The notes beneath the pieces were generated by a model. It searched no databases and was not told the DNA's origin. It worked only from the letters and a program-made list of their open reading frames with translations. Positions 23,411 through 33,584 of a DNA stretch of 64,000 nt are shown here, piece after piece; within the stretch, counting starts at the first letter, position 1; each line of letters starts with the position of its first letter. Made by a program: the position numbers and the translations under genes. The stretch comes from Cyclina sinensis (lineage: Eukaryota > Mollusca > Bivalvia > Venerida > Veneridae), in NCBI GenBank assembly GCA_012932295.1, contig JAAONU010000002.1, positions 19,747,770-19,811,769 on the forward strand. Direction: 5' to 3'.

Positions 23411-24396
23411 AAACAAGAGGGTCACGATGGCCCTGGGTTGCTCACCTGAGTACTTTGGCTAAGGGGCTGCTGTTGAGCAAACATCAGAAAGAAAATTAGC
23501 AGGTTTTTGAAGATCTTATATTTTTTTACAAATAGAATCCTGGGGCAGGGCCAATTTTGACCTAAGGGACATAATTTGAACAAACTTGGTAGAGGTCCAC
23601 TAGACTATGCAACATACAAAATATCCCACCTGTAAAGCATACAGTTTCAGAAAAGAAGATTTTTAAAGTCTTTCCTATATGAGCCTATATAAAATCAAGT
23701 GACCCTGGGACAGGGTCATTAATAACCCAGGTCCACATACAAAATATCTAAGCTATAAGGCATACAGTTTAAGATACGAAGTTTTTTTAAGTATATCCTT
23801 TATAAGCCTCTGTAAAATCATGTGACCTCAGGGCATGGCCATTAATAGTCCCTGGGGCATAATTTGAACAATCTTGGTAGAGAACATCTAAGCTCTAAAT
23901 GAAATATTTAAGGTTTACAGCTTACGGTTTCTCTCGCAAGAAGATTTCCAAAGATTTAATATTTCAAACAAATAGGGCACCTGGGGCTAATTTTGACCCC
24001 AGGGACATAATTTGAACAAACTTTGTAGATGTCCACTATTCAAAGGTTCATGTCAAATTTCAGAACTCTAGGCCATGTTGTTTCAGAAAAGAGGATTTCT
24101 AAAGATTTTCTTCTATATTTCTATGAAAAACATGGGTCCAATTGGGCGGGGCTCATAGTGACCCAATGGACGATATTTGAACAATGCTACACACCAAAGT
24201 TCAGACCTCTAGGCTTAGCAGTTTTAGACAAGAAGATTTCTAAAGACTTTTCCTTTATATTTTTTTTTGTTAAACATTTAACCCCTCAGGCAGGGCCAAA
24301 AGTGACCCAAGGGACATAATTTGAACAAACTTGGTACAGATCTACTTGACAATACTTCATGCCAAATTTAAAAACTCTAGGCATTGTGGTTTAAAA
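23411..24396 (+). repeat. Family A element abutting the 23.2 kb exon
   Basis: The 5' cap AAACAAGAGGGTCACGATGG starts four bases beyond the exon edge. Read on the minus strand, its first bases give CCCTCTTGTTTCTAG, the 3' splice site of the exon. About five diverged modules follow. No 3' tail is present; the element runs into family J at 24397. Confidence 0.75.
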
Positions 24397-25396
24397 AAAA
24401 CTAGATGGGTGTTCAGTGAAACATTTGTGCCGCCTTTGGGTACTCTGTTAGAATAACTAAAAAGGTAAACAAGAGCCTGCTGGAAAAGACAGCATGCTAG
24501 TCAAAGTACAACAAGACCTGTCCACAGACAGCATGCTCCACTTTTCTCAGTGCTGGATAATTAACTATAAGCCAAGTTAAACAAGAGGCCCAAGTGAAAA
24601 AATTTGACTGGGGCAGGGCAAGTACCTAGTCATACAAAATGAAAAAAAAATTGGGTCAAGTAGTTATGTATTTAAAAAAAAATTCGGGTCCCGAGGTGGG
24701 GGTGGGTGGGTTTGGGAAGTCAAGTACCTATGAATTTAAAAAAAAAATTTCAGGCCCGCGGGGACATGGGTACCATTTATCTTTGCAGGGGTCTTGCTGG
24801 TGATCAAGTATTCCAAGTTTGAATGGAATATCTTTGACACTTTTTGAGACATAGACATAAAGAATAAGGTTAACCAAGAAATTTTAACTTGAAAAAGGAG
24901 CATAACATTGCAGAAATAAATTTGAGGGTTATCTGCCCTTGAGAAATGGTGTTGTTTTAAGTGATACAATTTTAAGCATTACAATTGGAAAGTTTGATGA
25001 AGAAATATTATGAAATGGCATAGTTATAGCCAATGTTAAGTTTTCATGACAAAATCCAAGTAAAAATTGTGACCTTGACTTACAGGTTTTGGCATCATCA
25101 CGACCCTAATCTGAAAGTTTGATGTCAAAATGTTAAGAAATGGCAAAGTTATTGCCAACGTTAAGTTTTCATGACAAAATCCAAGTACAAAAAGGGGCAT
25201 AACTCTGTCAAATATGACCTTGACCTAGAAATTTAGGCATCATCCCGACCCTGTTGTCATAAGCAATACAATTTGAAAGTTTGATAAAATAATGTTTAGA
25301 AATGGCAAAGTTATAGCCAACGTTAAGTTTTCGTGACGGACCGACGGACAAAGCCATCCCTATGTATCGCCGTTTCTTCGAAAGGGCGACACAAAA
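24397..25396 (+). repeat. Family J element with nested start sequences
   Basis: It starts AAACTAGATGGGTGTTCAGT. The cap TGTGCCGCCTTT pairs with AAAGGGCGACACA at its 3' end. Within it, two further start-like sequences occur: AACAAGAGCCTGCTGGAAAA at about 24480 and AACAAGAGGCCCAAGTGAAA at about 24580. The modules carry AACTCTGTCAAATATGACCT and GCCAACGTTAAGTTTTCATG, then GACGGACCGACGGAC. Confidence 0.65.
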
Positions 25397-25775
25397 ATCA
25401 TGATGATCAGGTAGAAAATATAGCCTCTAGCCAGGTGATCTACACTTTGACCCCAGATGAAATACTTCTGAACATGACCTAGGTAACATCAAGACAGACA
25501 TTCTAAAAAGTTTTAAGATCTGGTTAAAGATACTGCCTTTAGTCAGGTGACATACCTTTTTTGACTCATCAAGACCCACTTTAAAACATGACCTAGATAT
25601 CATTAAGTCAAACATTCTTACAAGTCATTCTAGTCAGGTGAGCTAAAGAAAAACCTCCTGAAAATATTGTATCTGATACTAAACTTGATGAAATGAATTT
25701 TGAAATAAGTAGCCACGATGGCCCTGAATTGCTCTCCTGAGTACTTTGGCTGTGGATCTGGGGATATTTTTATCA
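25397..25775 (+). repeat. Family I-like fragment and short family A fragment
   Basis: Sequence up to AGTCAGGTGAGCTAAAGAAA (about 25651) is a diverged I/A tail. From 25692 GCCACGATGGCCCTGAATTG and CTGAGTACTTTGGCTGTGG are a family A 5' end without a body. Confidence 0.55.
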
Positions 25776-25991
25776 ACAAAGGTGGTTGTACGCCCTGTCT
25801 TATCTTAAGACCAATATTTACGACCATTCCTGCGACTTTCGCTAGACAGTTTTATCAAGCCGGTGGTAACTACTTGGTCGCAGCTAAGACTTTTATGCAT
25901 CTTACAACCTTAAATACAGTGACGCTGTCTGATAAGTACTTTCCGGTTCACGTGACTTCCCGTGTAAATGTCTGTCAACATTGTAAACAAA
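25776..25991 (+). promoter_or_regulatory. Possible promoter/5' UTR of the Myb/SANT-like relic
   Basis: This non-repeat stretch upstream of the ATG at 25992 contains GGTTCACGTGACTTCCCGTG near 25944, combining an E-box (CACGTG) and an ETS-type core (TTCC). The start context AACAAAATGG is a good Kozak match. Promoter function is inference from motif types only. Confidence 0.3.
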
Positions 25992-26137
25992 ATGGCTGGC
26001 AAGAGCAGGAAAGCCAATAGGAATGAATCAGAATTATGCTGTTTAGTTGACTCATGTGTCGAAAACATCAGATTGTTAAATGGAAAACACTCAGACACAA
26101 CGGAGAAGGAAAAGGCACAGTTTTGAAGAGAACTCAC
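25992..26137 (+). pseudogene. Myb/SANT-like DNA-binding gene relic, first exon
   Basis: The frame begins MAGKSRKANRNESELCCLVD and continues SCVENIRLLNGKHSDTTEK, then EKAQF, a stop, and RELT. The pattern (acidic helix, LV...V, LxGKHS/D, then a W position) resembles the first two helices of Myb/SANT-like domains found in many invertebrate genes of transposon origin. The stop TGA sits where family members have tryptophan (TGG), so a single G-to-A type change would explain it. The sequence is broken soon after by an L repeat at 26138. Downstream pieces at 32573-32626 and 33000-33176 fit the rest of the domain. It lies opposite in strand to the host gene, inside its intron. The family assignment comes from memory of the pattern and is moderate. 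Confidence 0.42.
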
Positions 26138-27440
26138 AGTTTTATTATATGCCCCAAAGGGGCAGGCATACTATGCTGTGGTCAAGGCGTCCGTCTTTCC
26201 GTTTGTCTGTCCATCCGTCCATTAGCAATTTGGTTTCTGGAGGATAACTTCAGTAACTCTTTGGCCTACAGTCTTTAAACTTAATATTATTATTGCCCAC
26301 ATTGAGTGGATGACCCCTATTGATTTTGGATTCAGTAGCTCAAAGGTCAAGATCACAGTGATCTTAACATTGAAAACCGTTTCTGCCATGTAACTTGACA
26401 ATTATTTGCTATACAGACTTCAAACTTCATAACCTGACTGCACACATTGAGTGGATGACACCTATAAATTTTGGGGTCAATATGTCAAAGGTCAAGGTCA
26501 CAGTGACCTAAATGTTTAGAATCATCTACACTCTGTAACTCAACAACTATTTGTCGTAGAGACACCTTTTGATTGACAGCCATTGACTTAAGCACTGAAA
26601 ACTATTTCCACTGTAAAACTTTATTTGTCATACAGACTTCAACTTCAAACTTCATATGATGATTGCTTACATTGGAGACCCCCGTTCATGGTCCTGGGCA
26701 TCTGTCAGTCTGTCTGTCCATCTATCCGTTAGCAATTTGGTTTCTGGAGGATAACTTGAGTAACTCTTTGGCCTACACTAATTTTACTTCACATGATTAT
26801 TGCCCACATTGAGTGGATGACCCCTATAGATTTTGGTGTCAATACTCAAAGGTCAAGGTCACACTGACCTCAACATTGAAAACCATTTCCATTATGTAAC
26901 TTGACAATCATTTGTTATAGAGACTTCAAACTTTATATCATGATTGCACACATTGACTTGATGACCTCTTAACATTTTGGGGTCTGTATGTCAAAGGTCA
27001 AGGTCACAGTGACCTAAATGTTTAGAATCATTTACACTCTGTAACAAAACAACCATTTGTCATTATGACTTCACAATTCATATAATGGTTGCACACATTG
27101 AGTGAATGACCCCTTTTGATTTTGGGGTCAGTAGGTTAAAGGTCAAGGTCACATTAAGCACTGATAACTATTTTCACTGTAAAACTTAATAACCATTTGT
27201 CATACAGATTTCAAACTTCACATGATGATTGATTACATTGAGAAAATGACCCTCGTACATCTTAGGATCAGTAGGTCAGATGTCAAGGTCACAATGACCT
27301 AAACTCTGAAAAGCATTACTGCTGTATAACTTGGCAACTATTTCCAATACAGACATCAAACTTCTTAGGATGACTGCCATCATTGATTAAATGACCCCTG
27401 TACTGTTGGGGTAAGTACATAAAAGGTCAAGGTGACAATC
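26138..27440 (-). repeat. Family L element, inverted orientation
   Basis: In the plus strand it starts TATATGCCCCAAAGGGGCAG and then CCGTCTTTCCGTTTGTCTGT, the reverse of the usual 3' order (GGACGGAC stretch then cap), so the element is inverted. Modules of roughly 170-190 bp contain TTATTGCCCACATTGAGTGG and GTCAAAGGTCAAGGTCACAG. Perfect GGTCACAGTGACC palindromes occur at 26496-26508 and 27002-27014. Confidence 0.72.
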
Positions 27441-28480
27441 AAGTAAACAATCAATCAATCAATATTTTATCTTGGCAGGTAATATATCCACATATATCAC
27501 TTATAAACCCAAATAATAATTTTATTACCCTTCCCCTGCCGAGTAAGACGATTGAAAAATTAATCATTGCTGTTTCAAATGAAACGTCGAAATGCGATTC
27601 CCTTTAGGGTACCCCTTCATCTCAAAATGACGTCACAACATAATTTGTGCTGGCGAAAAGCGGTATTTTCCCAGAAGTGATATGTTTGTTTGAATATTAA
27701 ATTTATATTTTTAATGAAAGCCATAAATTTGGGTTAATATTTCCGCGCATTCAGTACAGATTATATCTTAAACTTTTTTTTTTTTTTATTTCAATAGGTC
27801 GTCTATAAAGATCTACATGAAGTATTTGCTTTCGTACCTAACGAATGTAAACAAGAGAAAAGGAGTAGTCTGTTGAAGAATTAATATCAAGGTTTGGCGT
27901 GGTCATATTTGTTTCAAATACTACTGAGAATATTTATCATTACTCTATTTTGGTAAATATATTTTATTTGCCAATTAAAAAGTGTTTTTTATATCGGAAT
28001 TTACACTTTACAACATCGAACCGTACGCGCATCGTCACAGCGCATGTTGTTTACAACGTGGGGTACCCAAAGGGGGAATTTAATGTGTATATTACCTGTC
28101 TGGCTCGGCAATATCAATATCTTTCGACGGATCAATAGCCAATCAAAAAGGAGAAAAAAATCTGGAAGGATAATAAACCATCATCTTAACCACAACTCAT
28201 GTTTTATATACCTTCCAGCTGCACAATTTATTCAAAGTTTTACTATGTGCAATTTTTACAAATAACATAACATTTATATAATTTTCATTTTTAAATGTAA
28301 ATTAAAAAGTAAATTATTTTATTGCAATATAATGAGAATTATGTTTTTGAAATATATAAACCACTAAATTTACCATTGTTAAATATCAATGATACTTAAT
28401 ATTTCATAAAGAACAATATCATCATTATATAGTGTATCTTCACATTACTATATAATATATATATAGGGGAGGAAACATCC
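27441..28480. other. Non-modular A+T-rich region with an inverted-repeat pair
   Basis: GATTCCCTTTAGGGTACCCC at 27596-27615 is inverted at 28060-28080 (GGGGTACCCAAAGGGGGAAT), framing about 485 bp. This could be a MITE. A perfect cAMP-response-type palindrome TGACGTCA lies at 27628-27635. A (AATC) microsatellite is present near 27449. At 28466-28505 a short tandem of GGAGGAAACATCC precedes the LINE. No coding sequence was recognised. Confidence 0.45.
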
Positions 28481-28539
28481 TGGAGGAAACATCCAGGAGG
28501 AAATGTCAGTGTGGGGGAAACAACTGGAAACCAGCTGGC

Positions 28540-28910
28540 TCCCCATCTTTGGAGAGAAATATTTACCACAGTTCTATGATAACGTGTCTAGAAAATGAGA
28601 TTCTGAATATTGACAATATCTTCGAAAAATATATGTTATTCTGTGGTGATTTTAATGCACGAACGGCTGATGCCGATGATTTTACTGTCATGGATGTTAA
28701 TATCCCACGATTTAATGAATATTCACATGTTTTTCATAATACAGTTACCGGTACATCACATAGGCACTCATCAGACTCTGTTTTAAACGCTCGGGTAAAG
28801 AGCTGCTTGAATTTTGTAAATCATATAATGTTTCCATACTAAATGGTCTTTTAGAAAATGGGGACTTTACTTTTATTGATACAACAGGTTGTAGTGTTGT
28901 TGATTATTTT
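28540..28910 (+). pseudogene. jockey/CR1-type LINE, truncated and frameshifted endonuclease
   Basis: Frame one reads CLENEILNIDNIFEKYMLFC, then GDFNARTADADDF, the GDFNAR catalytic block of an APE-type endonuclease. Near 28790 the coding sequence shifts frame and continues GKELLEFCKSYNVSILNGLL, then GCSVVDYFLASK, the closing endonuclease motifs. This second frame runs straight into the large RT frame. The first part of the endonuclease and any ORF1 are missing, as expected of a 5'-truncated insertion, so this copy cannot be autonomous. Confidence 0.75.
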
Positions 28911-31613
28911 TTGGCATCAAAGGCTATTTTTGAAATTGTAAACTATTATTGTGTGGATGACAGGAGTGATTGTAAACATTTACCATTGATTTGTTACTTT
29001 AACATTGACGTTGTAAATGGTACTAATGCCTCACGTTTAAATGCTAATGAAGAGGCAAAAACATTTTATAAGTTTACCAATAAGGATGACCAAGTTAAGT
29101 TTAGAAGTAACATTGAAAATAGTATTGCTCTTGGTAATTTTGATACAATTGATATATGTTTTGATAACCTGTCTGTGAGTGTTGATAAACTACTTATTGA
29201 TTTTGAGAATCTTATTTTAAATTGCTGTAATGACATGAAAAAAACAAGATGTACAAAAAATGTATTATCAAATGCTCGAAATAAATGGTTCGATAAAAAC
29301 TGTAGACAGGCAAAACAGAAGAAAAACAGAAAATTAAGGAAATTTAGAGCAAGTAAAAATGTAAACAATTTAAATGATTACTTGATTTCTAAACGTATGT
29401 ATAACGACTTATGCCGGGAGAAGAGAAAAATATTTGATAAAAATATAATAGAAGGACTTTCTAGTTCAGTAAACAATCCGAGAGAATTTTGGTCAAAATT
29501 AAAACAAACGCAAAATGAACCTAAACCTATTTCAAATATTTCCACTAAAAATTGGTATGATCACTTCAAATCGGTTTTCCAAGATAATTACAATGAATCT
29601 TTACAAAGTGAAACCTCTGATGATATAGATGAAGAATTTGACAATCTAAATGATGTTGAACAGTCAGTATTTAATTCATTAATTTCGGATAGTGAAATCA
29701 TGGCTTTTATTAAAGAATTGAATCTTAAGAAATCAGTTGCAGGTGATCTATTACCGGAACATATTATTTATGCTATGGAACCTCTATTACCTTACATAAG
29801 GAAATTATTCAATAGAATTTTTGTTTCTGGAACTTTCCCTGATCGGTGGTCACTATCAGTTCTTATTCCTATTCACAAGAAAGGTTCCTTTAATATCCCT
29901 GACAATTTTAGAGGTATTGCATTACTAAATACTTTGAGTAAAATCTACGTTAATGTTTTAAATAAACGAATTACGTTCTTTGCGAATGCGTACGACAGAA
30001 TTACGGAAGCACAGGCAGGCTTTCGCGAAGGCTATTCTACCATTGATAACGGATTTATTTTGAACTCTATGGTAAACAAACAATTGTCTAAAAGGGGGAG
30101 AAAACTCTACGTAGCGTTTGTTGACTTTAAGAAAGCGTTTGATAGTGTTAATAGGTCAAAATTGTACAATATTCTTTACCAACACGGAATAAAGGGCCGC
30201 CTTTTTAACTCTATTAAAGGTATATACCGCTCAGTGAAAGCATGTGTCCGTAACCATGCTGATTTTAGCGATATATTCGATTGTCCTATTGGTTTACGTC
30301 AAGGTTGTAACTTAAGCCCAATTTTATTTTCGCTATTTATAAATGAATTACACGAGGTTATGAAAAATAGTGGTTTGAGTGGTATACAGCTCACTCCATA
30401 TTTTGCTCAAATACTTATGTTATTATTTGCGGATGATGTAGCATTGACAGCTGACACGGTAATCAGTCTACAAAGGCAATTAAATATTTTACATGATTAC
30501 TGTACCGACTGGAAACTAACTGTTAATATTGAAAAAACTAAAATTGTAGTATTTAGAAATGGCGGTCCGTTGTCCAGGAATGAAAAATGGTTTTACAACA
30601 ATCAAGAATTAGAAACTGTTAATGGCTTTTGTTACGTAGGTATGTGTTTTAGTAACCAACTATCCTTATATAAAATGGCAGAAAATATGGCAGAAAAGGC
30701 AAAGTATATTTTGGTAACATTGTTATCCTCTCTCCACCATCTACACCCTTTGCCGAGGAATGTATTTTTTAAATTATTTGATGCAAAAATAGCTCCAATT
30801 TTACTATATGGCTCTGAGATTTGGGGGATTGATTATATGTATTCTATAGAAAAAGTACATTTATATGCATGTAAAAGATATATGTCGGCACCGCTGCAAG
30901 CTTGTAATGCCGCAGTGCTTGGAGATTGTGCTCGTTTCCCTTTACATATTATTTCTTCGAAACGATGTATTAAGTATTGGCTTAAAATTTTGTCGATGCC
31001 CTCTAATAGATATGTGAAAAAGTGCTATGCTATGTTATTACATTACGATAGTTTAGGCTATTCGAATTGGGTTACATCCGTGAAAAGAAATTTATATAGA
31101 AACGGGTTTGGTTACATTTGGGAAGCACAATCAGTTGAAAATTCGGTATTGTTTCTTTACCAATATTCACAAAGATTAAAGGACCAATATATGCAACAAT
31201 GGTCAGAAGAATGTAAACAAAACTTAAAGCTTTCATCATATTGCTTGTTTAAAACAAATTTTAAGTTCGAAAGGTATCTCGAAATAATTGATATTAAAAA
31301 AGTTAGATTCTATTTTTTCTCTTTAAGAACATCATCTCATTCACTTCTTATAGAAAAAGGCAGACATACTGGTTTAGCAAGAGAGCAAAGAACCTGTTTC
31401 TATTGTAATGATCAAATTGAAAATGAATATCATTTTATCATTGTGTGCCCATTTTATAAATCATTACGTGAACGATATATTGATAAGAAATATTACATGA
31501 ATCCAAATCTCCATAAATTTAATATTCTTATGTCTTCTCAAAACGATCAAACTATTAAAAGTCTGGCATCATTTATTTACCATAGCTTTGTTCTCCGTTC
31601 AACTGTTGTATAG
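28911..31613 (+). CDS. Non-LTR retrotransposon reverse transcriptase (jockey/CR1-like), long intact frame
   Basis: The 900-residue frame has the order of a non-LTR retrotransposon ORF2: end of the endonuclease (about residues 1-30), linker, then RT. The RT shows PIHKKGSFNIPDNFRGIALL near 320-340, EAQAGFREGYSTIDN, YVAFVDFKKAFDSV with the first catalytic aspartate near residue 405, GLRQGCNLSPILFSLFIN, and the FADD box at about 506-509. A C-terminal CFYCNDQIENEYHFIIVC (CX2CX8HX4C, near 829-846) is a zinc-knuckle-like tail. The frame starts inside the element; the annotated methionine is arbitrary. The long open frame suggests a fairly young insertion, but the upstream frameshift makes it non-functional. 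It splits a Myb/SANT-like relic. The clade (jockey, I or CR1) cannot be settled by eye. Confidence 0.85.
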   Translation: MASKAIFEIVNYYCVDDRSDCKHLPLICYFNIDVVNGTNASRLNANEEAKTFYKFTNKDDQVKFRSNIENSIALGNFDTIDICFDNLSVSVDKLLIDFENLILNCCNDMKKTRCTKNVLSNARNKWFDKNCRQAKQKKNRKLRKFRASKNVNNLNDYLISKRMYNDLCREKRKIFDKNIIEGLSSSVNNPREFWSKLKQTQNEPKPISNISTKNWYDHFKSVFQDNYNESLQSETSDDIDEEFDNLNDVEQSVFNSLISDSEIMAFIKELNLKKSVAGDLLPEHIIYAMEPLLPYIRKLFNRIFVSGTFPDRWSLSVLIPIHKKGSFNIPDNFRGIALLNTLSKIYVNVLNKRITFFANAYDRITEAQAGFREGYSTIDNGFILNSMVNKQLSKRGRKLYVAFVDFKKAFDSVNRSKLYNILYQHGIKGRLFNSIKGIYRSVKACVRNHADFSDIFDCPIGLRQGCNLSPILFSLFINELHEVMKNSGLSGIQLTPYFAQILMLLFADDVALTADTVISLQRQLNILHDYCTDWKLTVNIEKTKIVVFRNGGPLSRNEKWFYNNQELETVNGFCYVGMCFSNQLSLYKMAENMAEKAKYILVTLLSSLHHLHPLPRNVFFKLFDAKIAPILLYGSEIWGIDYMYSIEKVHLYACKRYMSAPLQACNAAVLGDCARFPLHIISSKRCIKYWLKILSMPSNRYVKKCYAMLLHYDSLGYSNWVTSVKRNLYRNGFGYIWEAQSVENSVLFLYQYSQRLKDQYMQQWSEECKQNLKLSSYCLFKTNFKFERYLEIIDIKKVRFYFFSLRTSSHSLLIEKGRHTGLAREQRTCFYCNDQIENEYHFIIVCPFYKSLRERYIDKKYYMNPNLHKFNILMSSQNDQTIKSLASFIYHSFVLRSTVV

Positions 31614-32110
31614 TTCATTTAGCTTATTAAGTATGTCAGGTGATAATATATAATGCATACTGTCATAGTTATAATATTATATTTGCATTATGGCGCTTGT
31701 TAAAATTCAATGAGTTTTTACTATACTATGACGCTGCTGTATTATTGTATTGTTGTTAGGTTTTATTTTCTCGCTCAGATACCTTGCTTTTCGTTTTGTC
31801 AAGGCTGAGTGAGTTGTTTGCCCTTATTGGCCTTATTCACAGACCTCCTTTTGAACAGTATTACTGATTCTGCCAAGCTTTTCTTCAAACATAACACTTT
31901 GTTAATAATTGGCTGTAATTTAAAGCTGGTATAGCAAATTATATTCTCTATTTACTAAGTATTCATCTTAATATTTCCTTATCTCGAATATTATATTATG
32001 GAATGTTAAAAGTATTGTGAGATCACTTGTACTGAAATATCTATATCATGTTGTATTGATGTGGAGGCCTGCATCACAATAAACTATTGAATCTTGTACT
32101 TAAAATAAAC
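31614..32110 (+). mobile_element. 3' UTR of the LINE
   Basis: A+T-rich sequence follows the stop codon and ends near CACAATAAACTATTGAATCT, a polyadenylation-type signal with a short repetitive tail. The exact 3' boundary and target duplication were not resolved. Confidence 0.5.
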
Positions 32111-32536
32111 ACGCTTTGGCAAATAACACTCCGCCCAGCAGTGCTCTTGTTTTTTCATCTGCAATGTAGCCGGTACAGATAAATGTTTCGAGAACAATAA
32201 TTTATCTTTATGTGTCTTGTAATGACAGAATGAAAATATTTTGTACACTCAGCTTTCTGAGCATTGTCAGTCATACATAGGATAATTTAAATACTAATTT
32301 TAGAATCAAAGAAAGGGTTAGGTTACAAATGCATAAGATCTGAGGCTAAGATATCCAGATTGAATGCTGAATTTTACAAATGTCACAATCACATTTTCTA
32401 GCATAGCAATAACATACTATACCAATTTCTATTTTAAGCAAGCAAAGTATGTGAAAGAAAATTAATTTAGTTAGATCTATTACTATTTAGGTTTTCACCT
32501 AAGACGGCTATTGGCTATTAAAATTTTACTTTTCAG
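32111..32536. other. Intronic spacer, nothing recognised
   Basis: A+T-rich sequence without modules or exons. It ends in a plausible acceptor TACTTTTCAG at 32527-32536, before the second Myb/SANT piece. Confidence 0.4.
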
Positions 32537-32626
32537 TATAAGTTGCCAAAGGAGGTGGGGGGGGGGGGGGGGTGCCCATCAGGAAGGACCTGTGAGGAAA
32601 TAGTTAAGAAGTGGAAAGATTTAAAG
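32537..32626 (+). pseudogene. Myb/SANT-like relic, second exon
   Basis: After the acceptor-like TTTTCAG the sequence codes YKLPKEV, is disrupted by a run of about 16 G (32557-32572), then reads CPSGRTCEEIVKKWKDLK. The I-V-K-K-W-K-D-L-K block is the third helix of Myb/SANT-like domains. A GT donor is missing at the expected place: AAAG is followed by ATAACC. Together with the G run this indicates decay. It should join the exon at 33000 in the same phase. Confidence 0.42.
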
Positions 32627-32999
32627 ATAACCACCTGAAGAAATGAAACAGGCAGCAGATGAATTACATTAATTACGTTGTTCTGTTTAAACTCGTGTAT
32701 TTTATACATTAATATAAACACATACCTTACTAGAAGACTGTAAACTGTATGGGCAATAATTGAACTTGAAAGTAAACCATATCCCCATTTCAATTTTTTT
32801 TTACACAACATTTTCAAGTATGAAGTTTTGATCAACTCATTTTTACTTAGTTTATCAGTCATGAACATAAATGAAACAAATGGTCAATATAATATATGTA
32901 AAATAATAATAATAATCTTCAGGTGGTTAACAGTAGTTTTTATATTTACAAATTTACAAGTCATCAAAGTTTTTACGAATTATATCATGTCATAAACAG

Positions 33000-33176
33000 G
33001 GTCAGACTAAAGAGAAGGAGCAGTCAAGGAGAAGGGCAATGAAGTTAACAGGAGGAGGAGGACTAGTTACTTCCTTAAAGAAATGGGAAGAGAAGGTTGG
33101 AATATCTTTGATTTCACTTAAGACAATAATGTACATTAACAAACTTCAGAAACAGAACGCTGTTACAAATCGGTAG
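33000..33176 (+). pseudogene. Myb/SANT-like relic, third exon
   Basis: Following ATAAACAG the frame reads GQTKEKEQSRRRAMKLTGGG, then GLVTSLKKWEEKVGISL. Related proteins have a basic helix, then a T-G-G-G-P linker and a W/L-E-E-K-V helix directly after the KKWKDLK helix, so this fits as the next exon in phase 0. The reading continues without similarity to a TAG at 33174. No downstream exon was recognised before family L sequence at about 33212. Confidence 0.42.
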
Positions 33177-33211
33177 AGGAAATAAACTGTGCATTTATGA
33201 TTTCATTTTTA

Positions 33212-33440
33212 TATAACCGAAGGGGCATATTATGTTATGGTCTATCTGTCTGTTAGCAATTTGGTTTCCGGATGTTAACTTGAGTACTCTTTGGTTACTG
33301 TCTTTACCTTCATATGATTAGGATTATTGCCATCATTGATTACATGACCCTTATATTGTTCGGGGTTAAGTACATAAACGGTCAAGGTGACAATCAACTA
33401 AACAATCAATATTTCTGCTCTATAACTTGATAACAATGCA
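33212..33440 (-). repeat. Family L fragment, inverted
   Basis: ATAACCGAAGGGGCATATTA and TAGCAATTTGGTTTCCGG match the start of the inverted L element at 26138. One to two decayed modules follow. Confidence 0.6.
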
Positions 33441-33584
33441 TCACAGCATGAACATCATAACTTCTGAAAGACTGACATTTACATTAATTATAAAAACTAA
33501 AATTAAGAGATAATTAAGATCTATAAAACTCTAAAATTAAAATTATATGATGTTAAAAATCAAAATATTATAAATCAGCAAGAA

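Noticed and set aside
25718..26020. 100-residue plus-strand frame over the 25.8 kb region
   Set aside because: It begins in a family A fragment and runs through the presumed 5' UTR in a different frame from the Myb/SANT-like ATG. No domain is visible.
26496..26508. Claim that the palindromes are working estrogen response elements of the host gene
   Set aside because: Sequence match alone does not show binding, and the sites occur in every module of a high-copy repeat. Kept as an observation only.
32533..32868. 111-residue minus-strand frame ending in a proline run
   Set aside because: The prolines come from the G run at 32557-32572, and the frame opposes the better-supported plus-strand Myb/SANT piece.
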